From: Episyrphus balteatus
Taxonomy: Eukaryota > Arthropoda > Insecta > Diptera > Syrphidae
NCBI RefSeq assembly: GCF_945859705.1
Contig: NC_079137.1
Span: 75,910,277-75,974,276 of the forward strand
Reading direction: 5' to 3'
Length of the DNA: 64,000 nt
How positions within the stretch are numbered: the first letter of the stretch is position 1; each line of letters starts with the position of its first letter. Of the stretch, positions 13,051 to 25,700 are shown piece by piece. The position numbers and the translations under genes are program-made. Below the pieces are notes generated by a model. The model ran no database searches. It saw only the letters and a program-made list of their open reading frames with translations, and was not told the origin of the DNA.

Positions 13051-13349
13051 GTCTAATGCCAAAAAATTAAAAAACATACATTTTATTCACAAATAAGCAT
13101 AGTATGTATATTTAAAAGTTATATTTAATTCAAAGCCTACATTATGTAATTTGTCGGGTGTATTTTCAGTGTCGCTCCGTGTTATTGAATGAACGGAAAT
13201 ATGGTAATATCTCTGCAGACCGAAAATATACCTTTCAACACTATTATATACAACATTTAGTTTAATTTTTTATCTGTAACCACAATTGCTGAACATTTCA
13301 AAATCATTATATTAGAAGTGACTAAGTAAGTATCATTCTTGTTTTTTTG

Positions 13350-13800
13350 GCTATGATTTTTTTGTTGGCCCATAACAATCGTAATCCTCTATATACACTT
13401 TTCCGACAGGCAATTGTATGTGGTTTATACAGGTAAGCATTTTATTAAAAATTAGACCAAGGTTTCTAACTGATTCGACAAACTGGATAGGTGTATTATT
13501 GAGCAATATTCCAGGAAAATACGTCTTGGTTGGATTTTAACAGATTCCATTTGATTAGAACCATTGCAAGCCATTATTTAGATCTTCATTTATTTCGCAT
13601 GATCCATTTTTAATAAGTTACAAAGAACAATTATACCAAAGTTCAACATCATCAGCATACAGATAAAATGGCGAGTTGAAACCCAGCTACTCACGCGAGC
13701 TCATTTATATTACATGAAAAAAGCAAAGGTCCTAATACTGATCCCTGAGGGACACCTCGGCTAAGTGATAGGAACGAAGCACAGTTCACATAATAAGGTA
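13350..13800 (-). pseudogene. Non-LTR retrotransposon reverse transcriptase remnant
   Basis: On the minus strand, in order and in three frames: YVNCASFLSLSRGVPQGS then VLGPLLF (about 13800-13718), YLYADDVELWYN (around 13665-13630, catalytic YADD at 13648-13659), then a block with INEDLNNGLQW, NPTKT, IQFVESVRNLGLIFN and HIQLPVGKVY (about 13600-13380). These are the GVPQGS..LGPLLF, YADD and downstream palm/thumb motifs of Jockey-like LINE reverse transcriptases. At least two frameshifts and several stops (after NELA, after NCSL, within QWF*SNG) show it is dead. No poly(A) tail or target duplication was located. The clade is a guess. Confidence 0.85.
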
Positions 13801-14039
13801 ATACATATCTTCCAAACGTTGTCAAAATTTGTTTGTCAAAAATGGGCACCAATTTGTCAGGTCGGCCTTTAATTTTTATATTTCAATAGCACTAAACAGG
13901 AAATTTGTTTTTGTTTTAATTTATAAAATGTCATTTGAAAAAATTATAAATTGCAAAATAACAAAGATGTTAAGAAGATGTTTATTGTATTTATGTACGA
14001 GTCAATAGTTGTACTGATTAACAAAAATTGTTTAAAACT

Positions 14040-14290
14040 CCGTAACACGCCCAAAATCTGGAGTTAGGGGCAAAAAACGGTTTCTTGGACCTTCGCCCAT
14101 TGAAAAAAATCTAGCTTCGTCAAATTTTTAACCATTTCTTAATTTCTTTACAGTTTTGGATAGAAGACATTTAAACATTTTCAATATTGTATGAAACATG
14201 TGGTTCGGTTAAACCACCTAGAATTTATAAGCGGACAAAGTTAAAAAATTCCATTTTTTTCGTCATTTACCAAACTTCGACATCAATTTA
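14040..14290 (+). repeat. Diverged repeat, copy 2 (GTTTCTTGGACCTT block)
   Basis: Direct-orientation partner of 12780-13050. The reverse-transcriptase remnant lies between the two copies. Confidence 0.45.
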
Positions 14291-16369
14291 AAGTGTATAT
14301 GTATATTCTATATGTTTTTAAAACAACAACAAAGTTTAAGCACGTGTCTTCACTTGATGTTCCTTTTGAAAATAAAAACAAAATTCTTAAGCCTTTGTTT
14401 GCATAAACACCCAAAATACAAACAACAAAAAATACTCATTTAAATATTAACTGACAACGCATTATGGTTTTGCACGAAATGAAAAATAATCTTTGTTTAT
14501 ATAAATCAAATACACTTGACATAATTTTGTTTAAAAAGAAACACCTGATCGCATTCCAAAATGTAATAAACAAGTAAAACAAAATTTACCAATATATATA
14601 ATATCCTTTTTTAACCCTTTTTGTTTAAATTCTCAAGTTGAAAGTCCTATAATCCTATAAAATAGCAATCGCTCTTCTCTTGAAATTATATCCTTTTCAA
14701 ATATTTATCATTTATCCGGGTGTGACATTTTGGTTTTAAAGGAAAAGTCACTTTTTTTGTAACAAAAACAAAGAAGATCTGAAGACCTAAAATTTACTCA
14801 CAAAAAATATTTAAACTTTTATAGTCCTAAATAAACTAATCACTTGCTGTTATAGGAAAGGAGTATATATTTTGACAACAAAGAACAAAAAAATAATAAT
14901 TTTTTAAGCATGATATTTATGCAAGAAATAAAAAACAAACCAAGTACAAAAACCATGATAATAAAGTAAAGGAAAAAGAGTTTATTTTTTTCTTGCAACA
15001 AGAAGAAAAAAAAAAAACAAATTAACGAAAGGCAAATTTAAAGGTTCCTTCTTATATCCTTTTCTCTGATGTGCGCTGTTCTTTTAAAGGGCAGAAAAAG
15101 ACCAAAAAAAAAAAAGTTGAAGAAAAAAAAACAGGACGACTCGTTTACACGATGGAGGAAAGAAATGGTTTGTTGGTTAAAAATTAACCGAGTCAGTTGG
15201 CAGTTCATAAATATATTTTTCAAGGACACGGTCAAGAGTAGGTATATTTTTTTTGTTTGCTGCCTCAAAGGGTGAGGGAAATGGCTGAGAATTTTAATTA
15301 AATTTAAGATTTTAAAATGCATTTCAGTAGAAAGGTTTAAAAAAAAAAACGAAAATTTAAATGAAAATGCATTATTTGCTATTTTTGGTTAAAAAGCTTC
15401 CCAGAATTCAATTCATCTTTGGAAAAGAAATACCTTTCTGCACAGCACATACCAACGATTTCTCAGAAAAAGAGGATATAATGCATACCACATCTGTGTG
15501 CATTAACTTTAAACTGTTTTTCATCAGGAAAACAACCCCACCTATAAATTGATTATCTGATTTTAAAGTTGACAGAAATTGCGATTGCAGATGTCTCGTC
15601 ATTGCCTTAAACGTTTTATCTGTCAACATTTTTGCTTTTATAAAGCATTCCTTTTGATCTTTGAAAAAACAAAATAGGTTCTTGGTGGGAATGTGCGTTC
15701 ACTATATGGACTTCTTAACAATATTTGAAAAAAATGTACCCTACGGCGTATACGTAACATTTTCTTGACATGACATGATAACGTCTTATAAAACACGTGG
15801 CCATTTGCTCCCATTCCGCCTGAGGTTGTTAGCAGTGTGATATGGTTTAGATTGCAATTAAATTAAAAATAAAATTAGAGATACAAAAATCAACTATAGC
15901 TTATTTGAAAGTTTATATCATAAACATGAACACAAAGAAAAGTTTTTTAAAAGATCAATCATTTAATAGCTTAGATAGGGTTAAAATTAGATGGTAAAAA
16001 ATGGTAATGGTAAGTCGTTGAGAGTTGATTTTTTTTTTAAGTTTGTTTTTGGAAAAAAAAAAACACATTTTTTTGCGTTTTTCTTAGTGGTTTTTAATGT
16101 GCCAGAATTTTTCAAAGCATCTAAAAGTGAACTTCCAGCACTTATAGGCATTATTGATTTGCAAACGGGTGCAAAAAATTGGATTCCGAAAGTGATTTTT
16201 GAGCGAAAAATGGGAGAAGCAATTTTTTTGGCCCAAATTTTTTAACCGTTTTCAACCGTTTTTGTTAATATATTTTTATTTTGAAAAGATAGATGCACAA
16301 ATTTAATGTTGATGATAGAATTATATTTGAACCAGAGTTGTAAAAATAATTATTGAAAAAAAAATGCTT
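14291..16369. other. Gene-free stretch
   Basis: AT-rich with many A runs. It includes one copy of a CGGCGTATACGTAACATTTT repeat (15741-15767). ORFs at 15038-15322 and 15408-15629 overlap others on the opposite strand and are rich in Phe/Lys from homopolymers; I do not call them genes. Confidence 0.5.
15741..15767 (+). repeat. 27-bp dispersed motif, copy 1
   Basis: Contains CGGCGTATACGTAACATTTT. It differs from 48097-48123 at only two of 27 positions and is related to blocks at 47597-47628 and 48644-48672. Confidence 0.6.
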
Positions 16370-16803
16370 TTGAAATTAAAAAATAAAATATTTATTGCAA
16401 CTGAAAAAAATTTGCATACAAAAAAATATTTATTGCAGCTGAAAAATATTTATTGCAAATGAAAAATTTTCTGCATTGAAAAAAAAAAAAAATCAATGCA
16501 AAATGTGTGCACTTAATATTTGTTTTTTAATATAATTCGAATTTCTTTCTTGACTAGGTATTTGGTTCGATATTAAAGTTGAAATTATGTACTAATGTAT
16601 GGTCAATATAGCCAAAATTTTAAGAAATTCGACGAATATTTAAAACAAAAAATTTAAGTGTTTTTTTTTTTAATGCAAAAACATTTTTATTTCCAATACA
16701 AATTTTATTTTCAATGTAAATATTTTTCAGTTGCAATAAATATTTTTTTTAATGCTAAAATTTTGTATTTGCAATAAATATTTAATTTTTTTTTTTCAAA
16801 TTT
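16370..16803. repeat. Foldback built of AATATTTATTGCA units
   Basis: The left arm (about 16370-16480) carries three AATATTTATTGCA units followed by ACTG, GCTG or AATG. The right arm (about 16670-16803) carries TGCAATAAATATT in inverted orientation twice, plus degenerate copies. A central segment of about 190 bp separates them. The structure is an imperfect inverted repeat whose arms are themselves tandem repeats. No target duplication found. Confidence 0.55.
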
Positions 16804-16904
16804 AGTAGGTAATGGAAAACAAATGCATTAAAAAAATGATTTTTTTTGATTTGAACAAAGCAAAACTTTATTTGAACAAAGTGTTAATTATTTTTATATT
16901 CACA

Positions 16905-17300
16905 ATTTTGAAATATCGGTAAAAAGATGTTCTTTATTTTGACACTTCATATTTTTTTACCTAGTAGCAAGCAAATAATATACTCATAACTCATAAAATC
17001 TTAAATCTCAGTTTTACATATCGACATGGTTGGGTTTAAAAATTTCAAAATTTTTCTGTAGGCATCGTCGAGATATGATTGAGACATAAAATTAAAGCCG
17101 AAATGATAAGCTATCCGATGATATAAAATTTATTGTAGGTTACAATATTAAAAAAATGGTTGAAGGGGTTATTAAAGAAAAAAAAGTTTGATTTTTTCAT
17201 TAAAAAATTTTAGCTCTTCTAATAGATGTCGTACACACATGATTGAGGTGAATATTTTGAGTTGAAATAATAAGCTCCTAGATAAAAAAAATGTTTCCTC
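16905..17300 (+). repeat. Dispersed diverged repeat, copy B
   Basis: Partner of 530-1030 in direct orientation, sharing TCGACATGGTTGG, GTAGGCATCGT, ATATGATTGA, AAATTTATTGTAGGTT and ATAGATGTCG blocks. It abuts the foldback at 16370-16803, so both may be parts of one larger old element. Confidence 0.7.
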
Positions 17301-19149
17301 ATGTAATGACGTAATCAGCTTAAATTTACCGTCCGTAAACTGACTTTACAGACAACCAGTTTATTTTTTTTTTTCAATGTTTCAAATGGTCAAAACCTAA
17401 AGTTTAAAAAATTCAAACCAACAGTTGAAAAATTTTCTCATCAAATCTTTTAATTTTTGTTTTGCAAATATTACCGGCAAACGAAGTTTCATTAACATTT
17501 CTTCTCCCTCTCTCTATCAATTTGTTCTTAACCCAGCAGCAAAAATTACAATCAACACACTCTACTGAATTTCAATGCCCACAGTCTCTATACACAGATC
17601 ATAGATATAATAAAATACCCTAAAATCTCCTAAAATCCCAACATCGCTAACAGGCACAATCGTACAACCTTTTTTGTAGTAGGTACCTGTGGATAGTAGT
17701 TGCTATATTTTCCATTCCCCAGTACCTACACACTATACTTTGAATAATTTATGCAAATTGAATACAAATGTTGGACTCCCGATCTTGATTATTATTCCAG
17801 AGATGACTCAAAGCCGCTAAAATGCATACAGAGAAGACCACACTGCAACACAACCCGAACGAACAACACACAAAAGGGCATGAATATAATTAAATTGTCA
17901 CCAAAATCCCCCTAAGCTGAATGAACCACTGTGTACCATCTGCAACTGTAATATTCCTTCCACACACAGCAGAATCCCCAGACAATGCTGCACCAGGTTG
18001 CGGGTGTCATCAACCATATTAGCTCTATCTGGGGTAGATGCCGTTTCGTTTTCCGGCTCCAAACCATCCCCCACAATTCTACCCTAGACTCTCCTAAAAA
18101 ACAAAAAGGAGTTAAAAAAAAAAGTGTTGTGTTACCTGGAAAAACAAAAAACCCTCGCAAAACAAAACAAAAGGATTCGCTGTTGGCTTTTATGGGAAAA
18201 AATACAAAAAAGCTCTCTCTGAGAGAGCGCATGACTGCTCTTTCTCTCTCAGACTCCTCTGGTGTCCTTGTTGTAAATAAGAAAAAAAAAATGAGTAAAA
18301 ACCTTAAAAAGAGAGAACTACCTGTTACAAAATTTAGTAGGAATCGCCTTGTAACAGGTTGAAAAGCAGGTGTTCATGGCATTGATCGCATATCCTTGTT
18401 CGATAAATTTTATTCGTCTGTTGCTCTGCTGCTGCTGTTGCTGGTTGATGGTGTGCCATTTTGATTGCAAAACCTACCATTTGATTGTGTGTGGCTATAT
18501 CAAAGTGTTTGTGTGTGGGTGGAAATGGTTTTTTTTTATATCCTCGTAGCAAGGTTGAAGCAACAACTTTAGTTTTCCGATTTTCAACACCATCACCATT
18601 ACCCTGCAGCAGAAACTTTCTTCCCCTTTGACACCATCCGCTCCTCTCTAACTTTAACGACTCTGCCATCCATTTTCCCGTTAGTTGTTTTAAATTAATG
18701 GAATAATCAATATGGTGTGCACATTGAACAGGGTTAGTTTTTTTTTTTTTTTTCTTTTACCTTATTTCTTTGCATTGAAATATATGTACATATATATATA
18801 TACCATACAAGCTCATCATGTTCGTATATAGAGTCCTTGGGGGGCGACATTAGAATTGCAAGTTTAAGTTTAGTTTAGCTTTGGGATCGAAGGATTATTT
18901 GGTGGTGTTTGAAAAACATATATAGGAGCCAGAATTAATGCTTAATTGGTTTTCGTGGTCAGAATTGAATTTTGCAAGATTATAACTGTTTTTCGATTTT
19001 TTGTTAAAATTACATTTTTGTGTATAAGAACAACCTCTTTTGGGGGTAATTATTTTAAGAAACTTGGATCGATATAAGGAACTATTGAGTTTAGGTTCAA
19101 ACCATTATTTGTTGATGGTCAAGTTCAAAATAATCTAAGGACCATTCAT
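17301..19149. other. Gene-free stretch
   Basis: Overlapping ORFs (17912-18232 minus, 17985-18362 plus, 18334-18669 minus) match no known family. A hairpin CCTGTTACAA / TTGTAACAGG is at 18321-18330 / 18349-18358, and a TA dinucleotide run is near 18785-18803. I saw no splice or start context that supports a gene. Confidence 0.5.
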
Positions 19150-20420
19150 GATATAGACGGGAGCAGAGTGTGATATCTCTGTGATATAGTCTATGTCTAG
19201 GAGACTTATAGAGGTTGAGTGTGATAATTATCAGAGCAACACCTGATACTCACTATACAATCCGTGATACGACTAAATTCATTTGTGAAGTCTGTTATAA
19301 TTACTGTGGAAACATGTAATAGCTGTGGTATAAGGCATTCTGTGATATTTATCAAAACAACCCACTATAATTATTATCGGCGCATTCTATGAAAGCACTA
19401 GATTAATCTATAAAATCTTCGATACTACGTTGAATAATTGTGTGATACCAATTTTTGACATCTGTGATATTAGGAAAAATCAACAACCCATGACACTTAT
19501 GAGCGTACGGTGTGATATGTATCGGAGAATCCCATTATACTTATCAAAGCAATCCGTGATACAACTGTATTTACTGGGGGATAAAGAAAAGAATGCTGCC
19601 TGAGATAGGGCTCGAACCCACACCTTCAGGCTAGCAGTCAAGCACTACATCCATTGCACAATTGCCACCCGCAATGATAATTACTGGAATAATCTATTTT
19701 TTAACTGCATTGTGATGAGTTAAATTCACATAAATAATTGTGATACTTTCACCAACGAGGTAACAAGTAATACTAACTCGAGAAATGCATGAAATATCCA
19801 GATGCAGTTTAGGAAACTTACCGAAACAATCTGTGATACCTTATGGAGCAAACGGAGCAATAAGCGCGCGAGGCAACCTGTGATACTTTTTTATAGGCAA
19901 GGCAACCCATAACTTATACGAGAAATTCGTGATTAGCATGATACTTCAAAATAAACTTAGTGAACAGGTGATATTTATTGGAACAATCTATGATACAATT
20001 AGACCAGCATGTGATAGCTAATGGAGCAACCTATGATATGATATACACAGCTATTTTCCAGATGAATCGATGTTTAATACCATGATAATCGATGAATTGA
20101 ATTGTGATACTTTAATACTCTGACCCTAGCAATTCGTGATAGATGATAATGCAGTCCGTGATATTAAACAGAAAAGTTCCTAGATAAATTTAAAAACTCA
20201 TGTTTTCGATATCCCGAAACAAAGGATATATGCGAGAAAAAACTCGTGATATAAAGCATAAATATGAAATAGAGAATTAAAATCCGTGATACCTATATTA
20301 ACAATTTTTTTTTTATTAAAATGCAGCCAATGGTAGTAAATGGAGCTGTTCGCGAAACTATCAGTGATAATTTCTAGAGAAATTCATAATACATAAGAAG
20401 AAATCTGTGATACGAACACT
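19150..20420 (+). repeat. Degenerate GTGATA minisatellite
   Basis: A hand scan finds about 30 TGATA words here, roughly 20 as GTGATA, nearly all on the plus strand. They are often preceded by CAATC(C/T) or CAACC and followed by CTTAT or a similar A/T word, as in GCAATCCGTGATAC and GGAGCAACCTATGATA. Spacing is commonly 25-40 bp. This looks like an old tandem array with a unit of about 30 bp, now heavily mutated, with a tRNA-like insertion at 19591-19670. Confidence 0.7.
19591..19670 (-). ncRNA. tRNA-like sequence, probable SINE head or tRNA pseudogene
   Basis: The minus strand contains a perfect box B (GGTTCGAGCCC) in a T-arm-like hairpin: stem GTGGG/CCTAT with wobbles and loop TTCGAGC. Upstream is a D-arm-like GCAATGGATGTAGTGC and an anticodon-region-like CTTGACTGCTAGCCTGAAGG. 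The acceptor arms do not pair (5' GGGTGGC against 3' CTCAGGC) and the anticodon stem is broken, so it is not a working tRNA. TTACTGG occurs just outside both ends (19571-19577 and 19681-19687) and may be a target duplication, although it also resembles the surrounding minisatellite unit. Confidence 0.6.
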
Positions 20421-22606
20421 GAATAGAATCATCATTCTATAATAATTGATCCTAAATTTGATAAATTAGAGAGCGGAAACCATGGCCATTAATAAGAAAA
20501 AGCATTTGACATTGGACATTTTTTTTTTTCTTGAAAAATAAAAAATTACTTCCCCTTTTTTCAAATTTGTGATTTCTCCTGAGAAAACTTTTTTAATGTT
20601 TCCTTCCACATATCAACACAACAGAAATAATCATCATGACTTAACCTTGCATCATGATTTCCTTGCTGAACCCGTTCGAAATGCAATACTGATGATATAT
20701 GTATGTATCACATATTAAACTAGCAATTCTAGTTTCCATCATCATCATTATCATTATCAGAAGCAAACAAACCACTTTATGCTGTCAAGTTGACATTTAA
20801 ATCGCTGACTTGACAGACAAGACAGAAACCAACAAAAAAAAAACTCCAATTAAACAAGAATCATCGAACTCTTTTAATGTTTGTTTTCTTCTTCAGTTTT
20901 TTTATTAAATTAAAATTTATCTCATTCAAATACTGATTTGTCATAATTTGTAAGAAACTATTAAACTTATAAAATCTGTTTGCATATTCCACAATGATAT
21001 TATGGAAGCATTAAAAACTGACCAACACAAATCATTTTGTCATTAGCATTATACCACACCATAAGCACACACACAAAATGAAAGAGAGAGGTAAAGAGGT
21101 TCTAATGTGTCTTTTTCACAACATGATGGTTGCCTCTATAAAAGTCATTTAGCTGCTGGGGCTTAGTGTGAACTCACCCTTTTGACAGGCAATAATAATT
21201 TACCCTTTTTGTGGCATTAATTACCAAATCAACCCCCCATTGACTTTATTTTATATATGACTTTGGCCATTGCCACATAATACCCCCATAAAAGCCACAA
21301 GTTTTGTTTACCTATTAAATGGGTATAGAGAGAGAATTCTGTGATGTCATTAGTGGGTAAAGGACCGCACAAAACCAAAAGTGCATTTTGTGGTTCTTGC
21401 TGAGGCTACCCATATATCTGGCCAAGCAATCGACCTTGATTAGCCTTTTTTTTTGTACGTAGCTTTCAATGTGTGATGGGGAGACGACTTCTCGTCCTCG
21501 ATATCGATTGTTGCCTCTTGTTTCTCATTGTATTCCAATCCAACCCGTTCTCATGTCCGTCCCGTCTGTATAGTATATCCTCATACAATATGCATGAAGG
21601 ATATCCTATACTCGTGTCGGTTGGTGTCACCCGATTTGATGGGCGATGAATTGATTGCTTCAATGTGTGTGTTTGTGTGATATGTGCCTTTTGTATTTTG
21701 GTGAAAACTAAAAAATGTGGACAGTTTTTTTTGTTCTTCTTTGTGGTGGTATTGAGCAAGTTATCGATGAAAAATGAATGTGTCATAAAAAATAGAGGAA
21801 TCAAACAAACTCAGAGAGCATGAATGTGTGTGTTGTGATATTGTTATGCAAAATTTGGTTCCGGATTCGGTTATAGGCCAAGCAATAATGAACAGACCTT
21901 TTTTTTGTTGAAGGAAATGGAGAGGTCAATCGAGGGCAGTTTGATTTTACTTTTATTTTAAATTGAAATTTGGAAGAAAAAAAATCAAACAAACCCATCA
22001 ATAATGACATTTGATATAATTGAATGTGGGCTTGGGAATTTAGGGTAGATACAATTCTTTTGAGATCGATATTTTACAAAGGAATGACATTTAATAGAAT
22101 ACACAATTTTTCACCAGGATTGTGCTTTTACATGAGTTTTCATTCATTTGTCTTTCAAATAATGTTAATCATGATTAACGGTTTGACGTTACTAATTCAA
22201 AATGGCGTGTTCACATTTCTTCATTACTGAAGAAGACAGTTGTGGTTATGTCAAAATCGACAGTTAAATAAGTTCTATGTGAACTGAACAGTTCTTTGAC
22301 TTTCATCTGGTTGTCAAAAAAAATTAGTACGTTTTCATGGAGAATCGAAAGGTGTAGTTGGATTTGAATTCGACTCGACTGAACGAGTGCGAACGAATAA
22401 AACCTATTAATCTATTATATATCAACTCGATCTATGTTTAAAACGGAGTTGAAGTGTAGTCAAAGCATTAAAAAGTAGTAAATGCAGATTTGAACTATTT
22501 ACTACCAGATTTGACGAATTGGAATTAATGGGACGTTGTGTTGCCGACCCAAGTTGTGCTTTTTAGAATGAAATGCCTGAAATGCAAAAAACAACACCAG
22601 GATCGC
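20421..22606. other. Gene-free stretch
   Basis: No coding region supported. The 112-codon minus ORF at 21466-21804 overlaps no family motif. Contains TGACA/TGTCA-rich sequence near 20790-20825. Confidence 0.5.
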
Positions 22607-22711
22607 CAGAGATAACTTTTTTTCTGGTATATTTAATAATTATAACTTGAATATACGAGAAATACACCAGAAATAAAGTTAAATGTACCAGAATTAAAGT
22701 TATCCCTGTGT
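22607..22711. mobile_element. Short palindromic MITE, CAGAGATAACTT ends
   Basis: CAGAGATAACTTTTTTTCTGG at the left is mirrored at the right (CCAGAATTAAAGTTATCCCTG), with a further inner CTGGTATATTTAA / TTAAATGTACCAG match. About 105 bp with imperfect arms. The CAGNG start would fit a hAT-type MITE, but I did not find the expected 8-bp duplication. Confidence 0.5.
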
Positions 22712-25700
22712 TATTTTCTCTCTGTGTACGTAAATAACTTAACAACGAGCGCAAAATACCCAACCGATTTTTCAATGCCGTCCATTGGTTTTCCTTGCGT
22801 AACGAGTATTTTTTCTGAGAAATTATGAAACGAAAAAGTTGGGTAAATGTGGCAATAGACAAGTAAACCTAAACTATATTTGCCCACTTATCTAGCGGAA
22901 AGTTATATAATTGTACTAGATTATTTTTTATGCTTGTGTTCAGCGGATGTAGAAAAATTATAGAGGCAGTGGAATTCAATGAATAATAATTATTTAAGTT
23001 AGTTGGGGTTCGGTTATGAAAAGTACTAGATTTGCAATGATTTCCTTCCTTCCTTTCTTTTTTTTAAACTGAAGAATTAGTTCTCTGAGTTCTTATTATT
23101 TTTATAACAGTCGTGTTCTTTTGATAAAGGAAAAGTTGTTTGAAACCAAAATCTAGTACAACAGTGGTTTCCTCTTAATAGTCCCTTTTCTTGAAGGTAG
23201 TGGTGATCTAGTACATTTAATATTGTAATAGAGCTACTCAAGCTATTCTCCTCGAGTAGATGGCAATTGCATCAATTTTGGTTGAAGTGTGAAAATCGCT
23301 ATTAAAGTACTAGTAACACTTGATATATCTCAAGGGATCAAGGCTAATTAACAATCTGCTGTAGTAAAGTCCTATCGAGTTCTACATGTCACCTCCAAAG
23401 AAACCCGCTTAACAGTGCAATTTCAAATCAATTTTAACCTGCGTTTTAAATTGGTACTTCTACTCCTACAAGCATTAATTTTCTTTCAAGTTCGTTTTGT
23501 TTCATCTTGAAATGACAGTTCAAATTACATTACTAAAGGTCAACATAAAAATACTAAAAATTTAATTTAACATGCTACCACCCAGAATTTATGTTTATCA
23601 GAGTCACCGCAACGTCATCCATTAATCATAGGATCAATATTGATTTAATGTCTCGATGAAAGATGTGCTTTTTTCTTTTTATAGAAAAACAAAAAAAAAA
23701 CTCGCTTTGACAGCCGTCAAGTGTGGCCAAGGGTATAATGTAAAATGTAAACTACCAAAACAACCAACGGTAGCACTTAACACTTGCTCGTTGACATTGA
23801 GTGGGACAACATTTTTTTTGTATAGCTGCAGGGCGGATATTTCCAAAAAAAAAATTAACATTTTTTTTCTTTTCTTTGATTTCTTTTCATTTTGACAAAA
23901 TTTTAAACAACTTTTGTATGTGTCAAAAAAAAAGTGACAGTTGTCATAATGCATGCAAAACACGCTGTCACTTTGCAAATAACAAGTGAAATTTTGCTAT
24001 TCATTGATAAAAAATGAAGAAAAAAGAATAAAAATAATGAGAAATTAATGTAAATTTAATTTTAAAGCCCTTTTTAAGAGAAGAGACAAAAAGTAGTAAA
24101 AATAAATTCACAATATTATGAAATCTAAGCCGGTTTATTATATTATTTTGCTTTAGTGCGGGAGACACAAAAACTACATAATATTGCACAATCAATATGG
24201 TGATTGATCGTGTGGAATATATTATAATTGATGATTTTTGGGTTGCTATGTCAAAGCACATTGTTTTTTTTTTATTTTTTTTCTTTAATAGCAAAATTTA
24301 TTTGATAATCAGATCAATAATATTTGTCAACGCTTAATGGAATTATGTATAGGTACTCTGGGACAACTTGAACCGGTTCAAGTGTCATATAATCGGCCAA
24401 CTAAATTAAAAATCATCGATGCTTCTGCTGCTGTTGATGATTATGATGGTGATGGTCAAGGTAGTTTTTAATTTAAAATCTCTCTCGTGGTGTCTGACTC
24501 TATAATGCTTTACCACTGCTATTTCATATGAGTATTATCATTGTGAATATAATTATTTAAATGGAATTAGAATAATTAAAATAATTGAAAATATCAATAA
24601 AAAATAAAAATACCTTATGAATTTTATTAATTTATTTATGATATTTTGAAATATGCGTTACGTTATTTATAATATGCAGTCACACAGTCAAGTTTTTTGT
24701 TTTATATTTTTGGGAATAATTATACAATTCGCATATGACATTTAGTTGGGGTCAATTATTTGCATCATAAATTGGCATTTTGTGTGGTTTTAAATAGGCC
24801 TTTTTTCTTGTTTCACGATAAAATAATATTGTGACCATGAATGTGACTAAAATATGTAGATGGAGGAGCTTAAATAAATTATAATAGAAATATGTGGGAT
24901 GTAGTTTATCAGACTTAGTCTCATCTTAGACGATAACTTTATGTACAAATAAATCACAAAAGTACAAAGAAATTTATTTTAATCCAAAAGAAAAAGGTTT
25001 TTATTGACACTTTTGTGCCAAGAAAAATAAAAATATTTTGAAAAACTGGACCGTGAGATAGAAATCATAAGTTTATTTTGTTAGACATAAAAAGCAAGAT
25101 TTTAGCCTGGTGAAAAAATTGTCAGCTAAATGCAAGTCAATCATTTAGTCGCTATGATATTTCAACAGCTAACACAGACTCAGAATATTGCTTTATTATC
25201 ACGTAAAGGCTAACGGTATTGATGTAACGCTGTCACAGTCTTGCATCTTGCTTCCAAGGTAACCCAAGAACTGAAAATATTACACTCTTCCAATAAAAAC
25301 GTCTAAAGTTTTGTTCCCTGAACGTTAAACATTTTTCTTATTTTTTATTCTTTTTATTTTATTTTTTATTTTAATTATTCTCATCACGTGAAGGAATATA
25401 ATACAAGTTTGTAACGATTCGATTTTTAACGTGAAGCAACGCAGAGACTTAAGTCCACCTCAGTGAAACATAACTTCACAATTTCATTGGACTTGTGTCC
25501 CATAATGTGACATTCCTTGCCCTCTCCCTATGGATTACACTTTTCTCGCTTGGACCAAATTGCACGCTTACCGCTTTTTTTGAGATATTCATTCCTTAAA
25601 AAAATTGATGGCGGGACAAAATGTAACACGTTTTTATTTGTGGACCTAAGTCCCATTGCGGTCTACTTTAAGCATCGGACCTGTATATATATTTATCTAT

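Larger units (their letters stand above)
11093..13165. mobile_element. Outer inverted-repeat frame, about 2.1 kb, possible composite element
   Basis: A 32-bp block at 11093-11124 (contains CACCCGACAAGTAACATAAT) recurs inverted at 13134-13165 with three mismatches. The 2-kb interval holds the 1.1-kb palindrome and other repeat-like sequence. The simplest reading is a DNA element with these ends into which the palindrome inserted, but chance retention of two unrelated repeat copies in opposite orientation is also possible. No target duplication was identified. Confidence 0.5.

Noticed and set aside
17912..18669. Three overlapping ORFs of 106-125 codons on both strands
   Set aside because: Mutually overlapping, Lys/Phe-rich, no known domain.
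19591..19670. Functional tRNA gene
   Set aside because: Acceptor strands do not pair and the anticodon stem is mismatched; kept only as a tRNA-like relic.
21466..21804. 112-codon minus ORF
   Set aside because: No motif, no neighbouring exon signals, composition like surrounding DNA.
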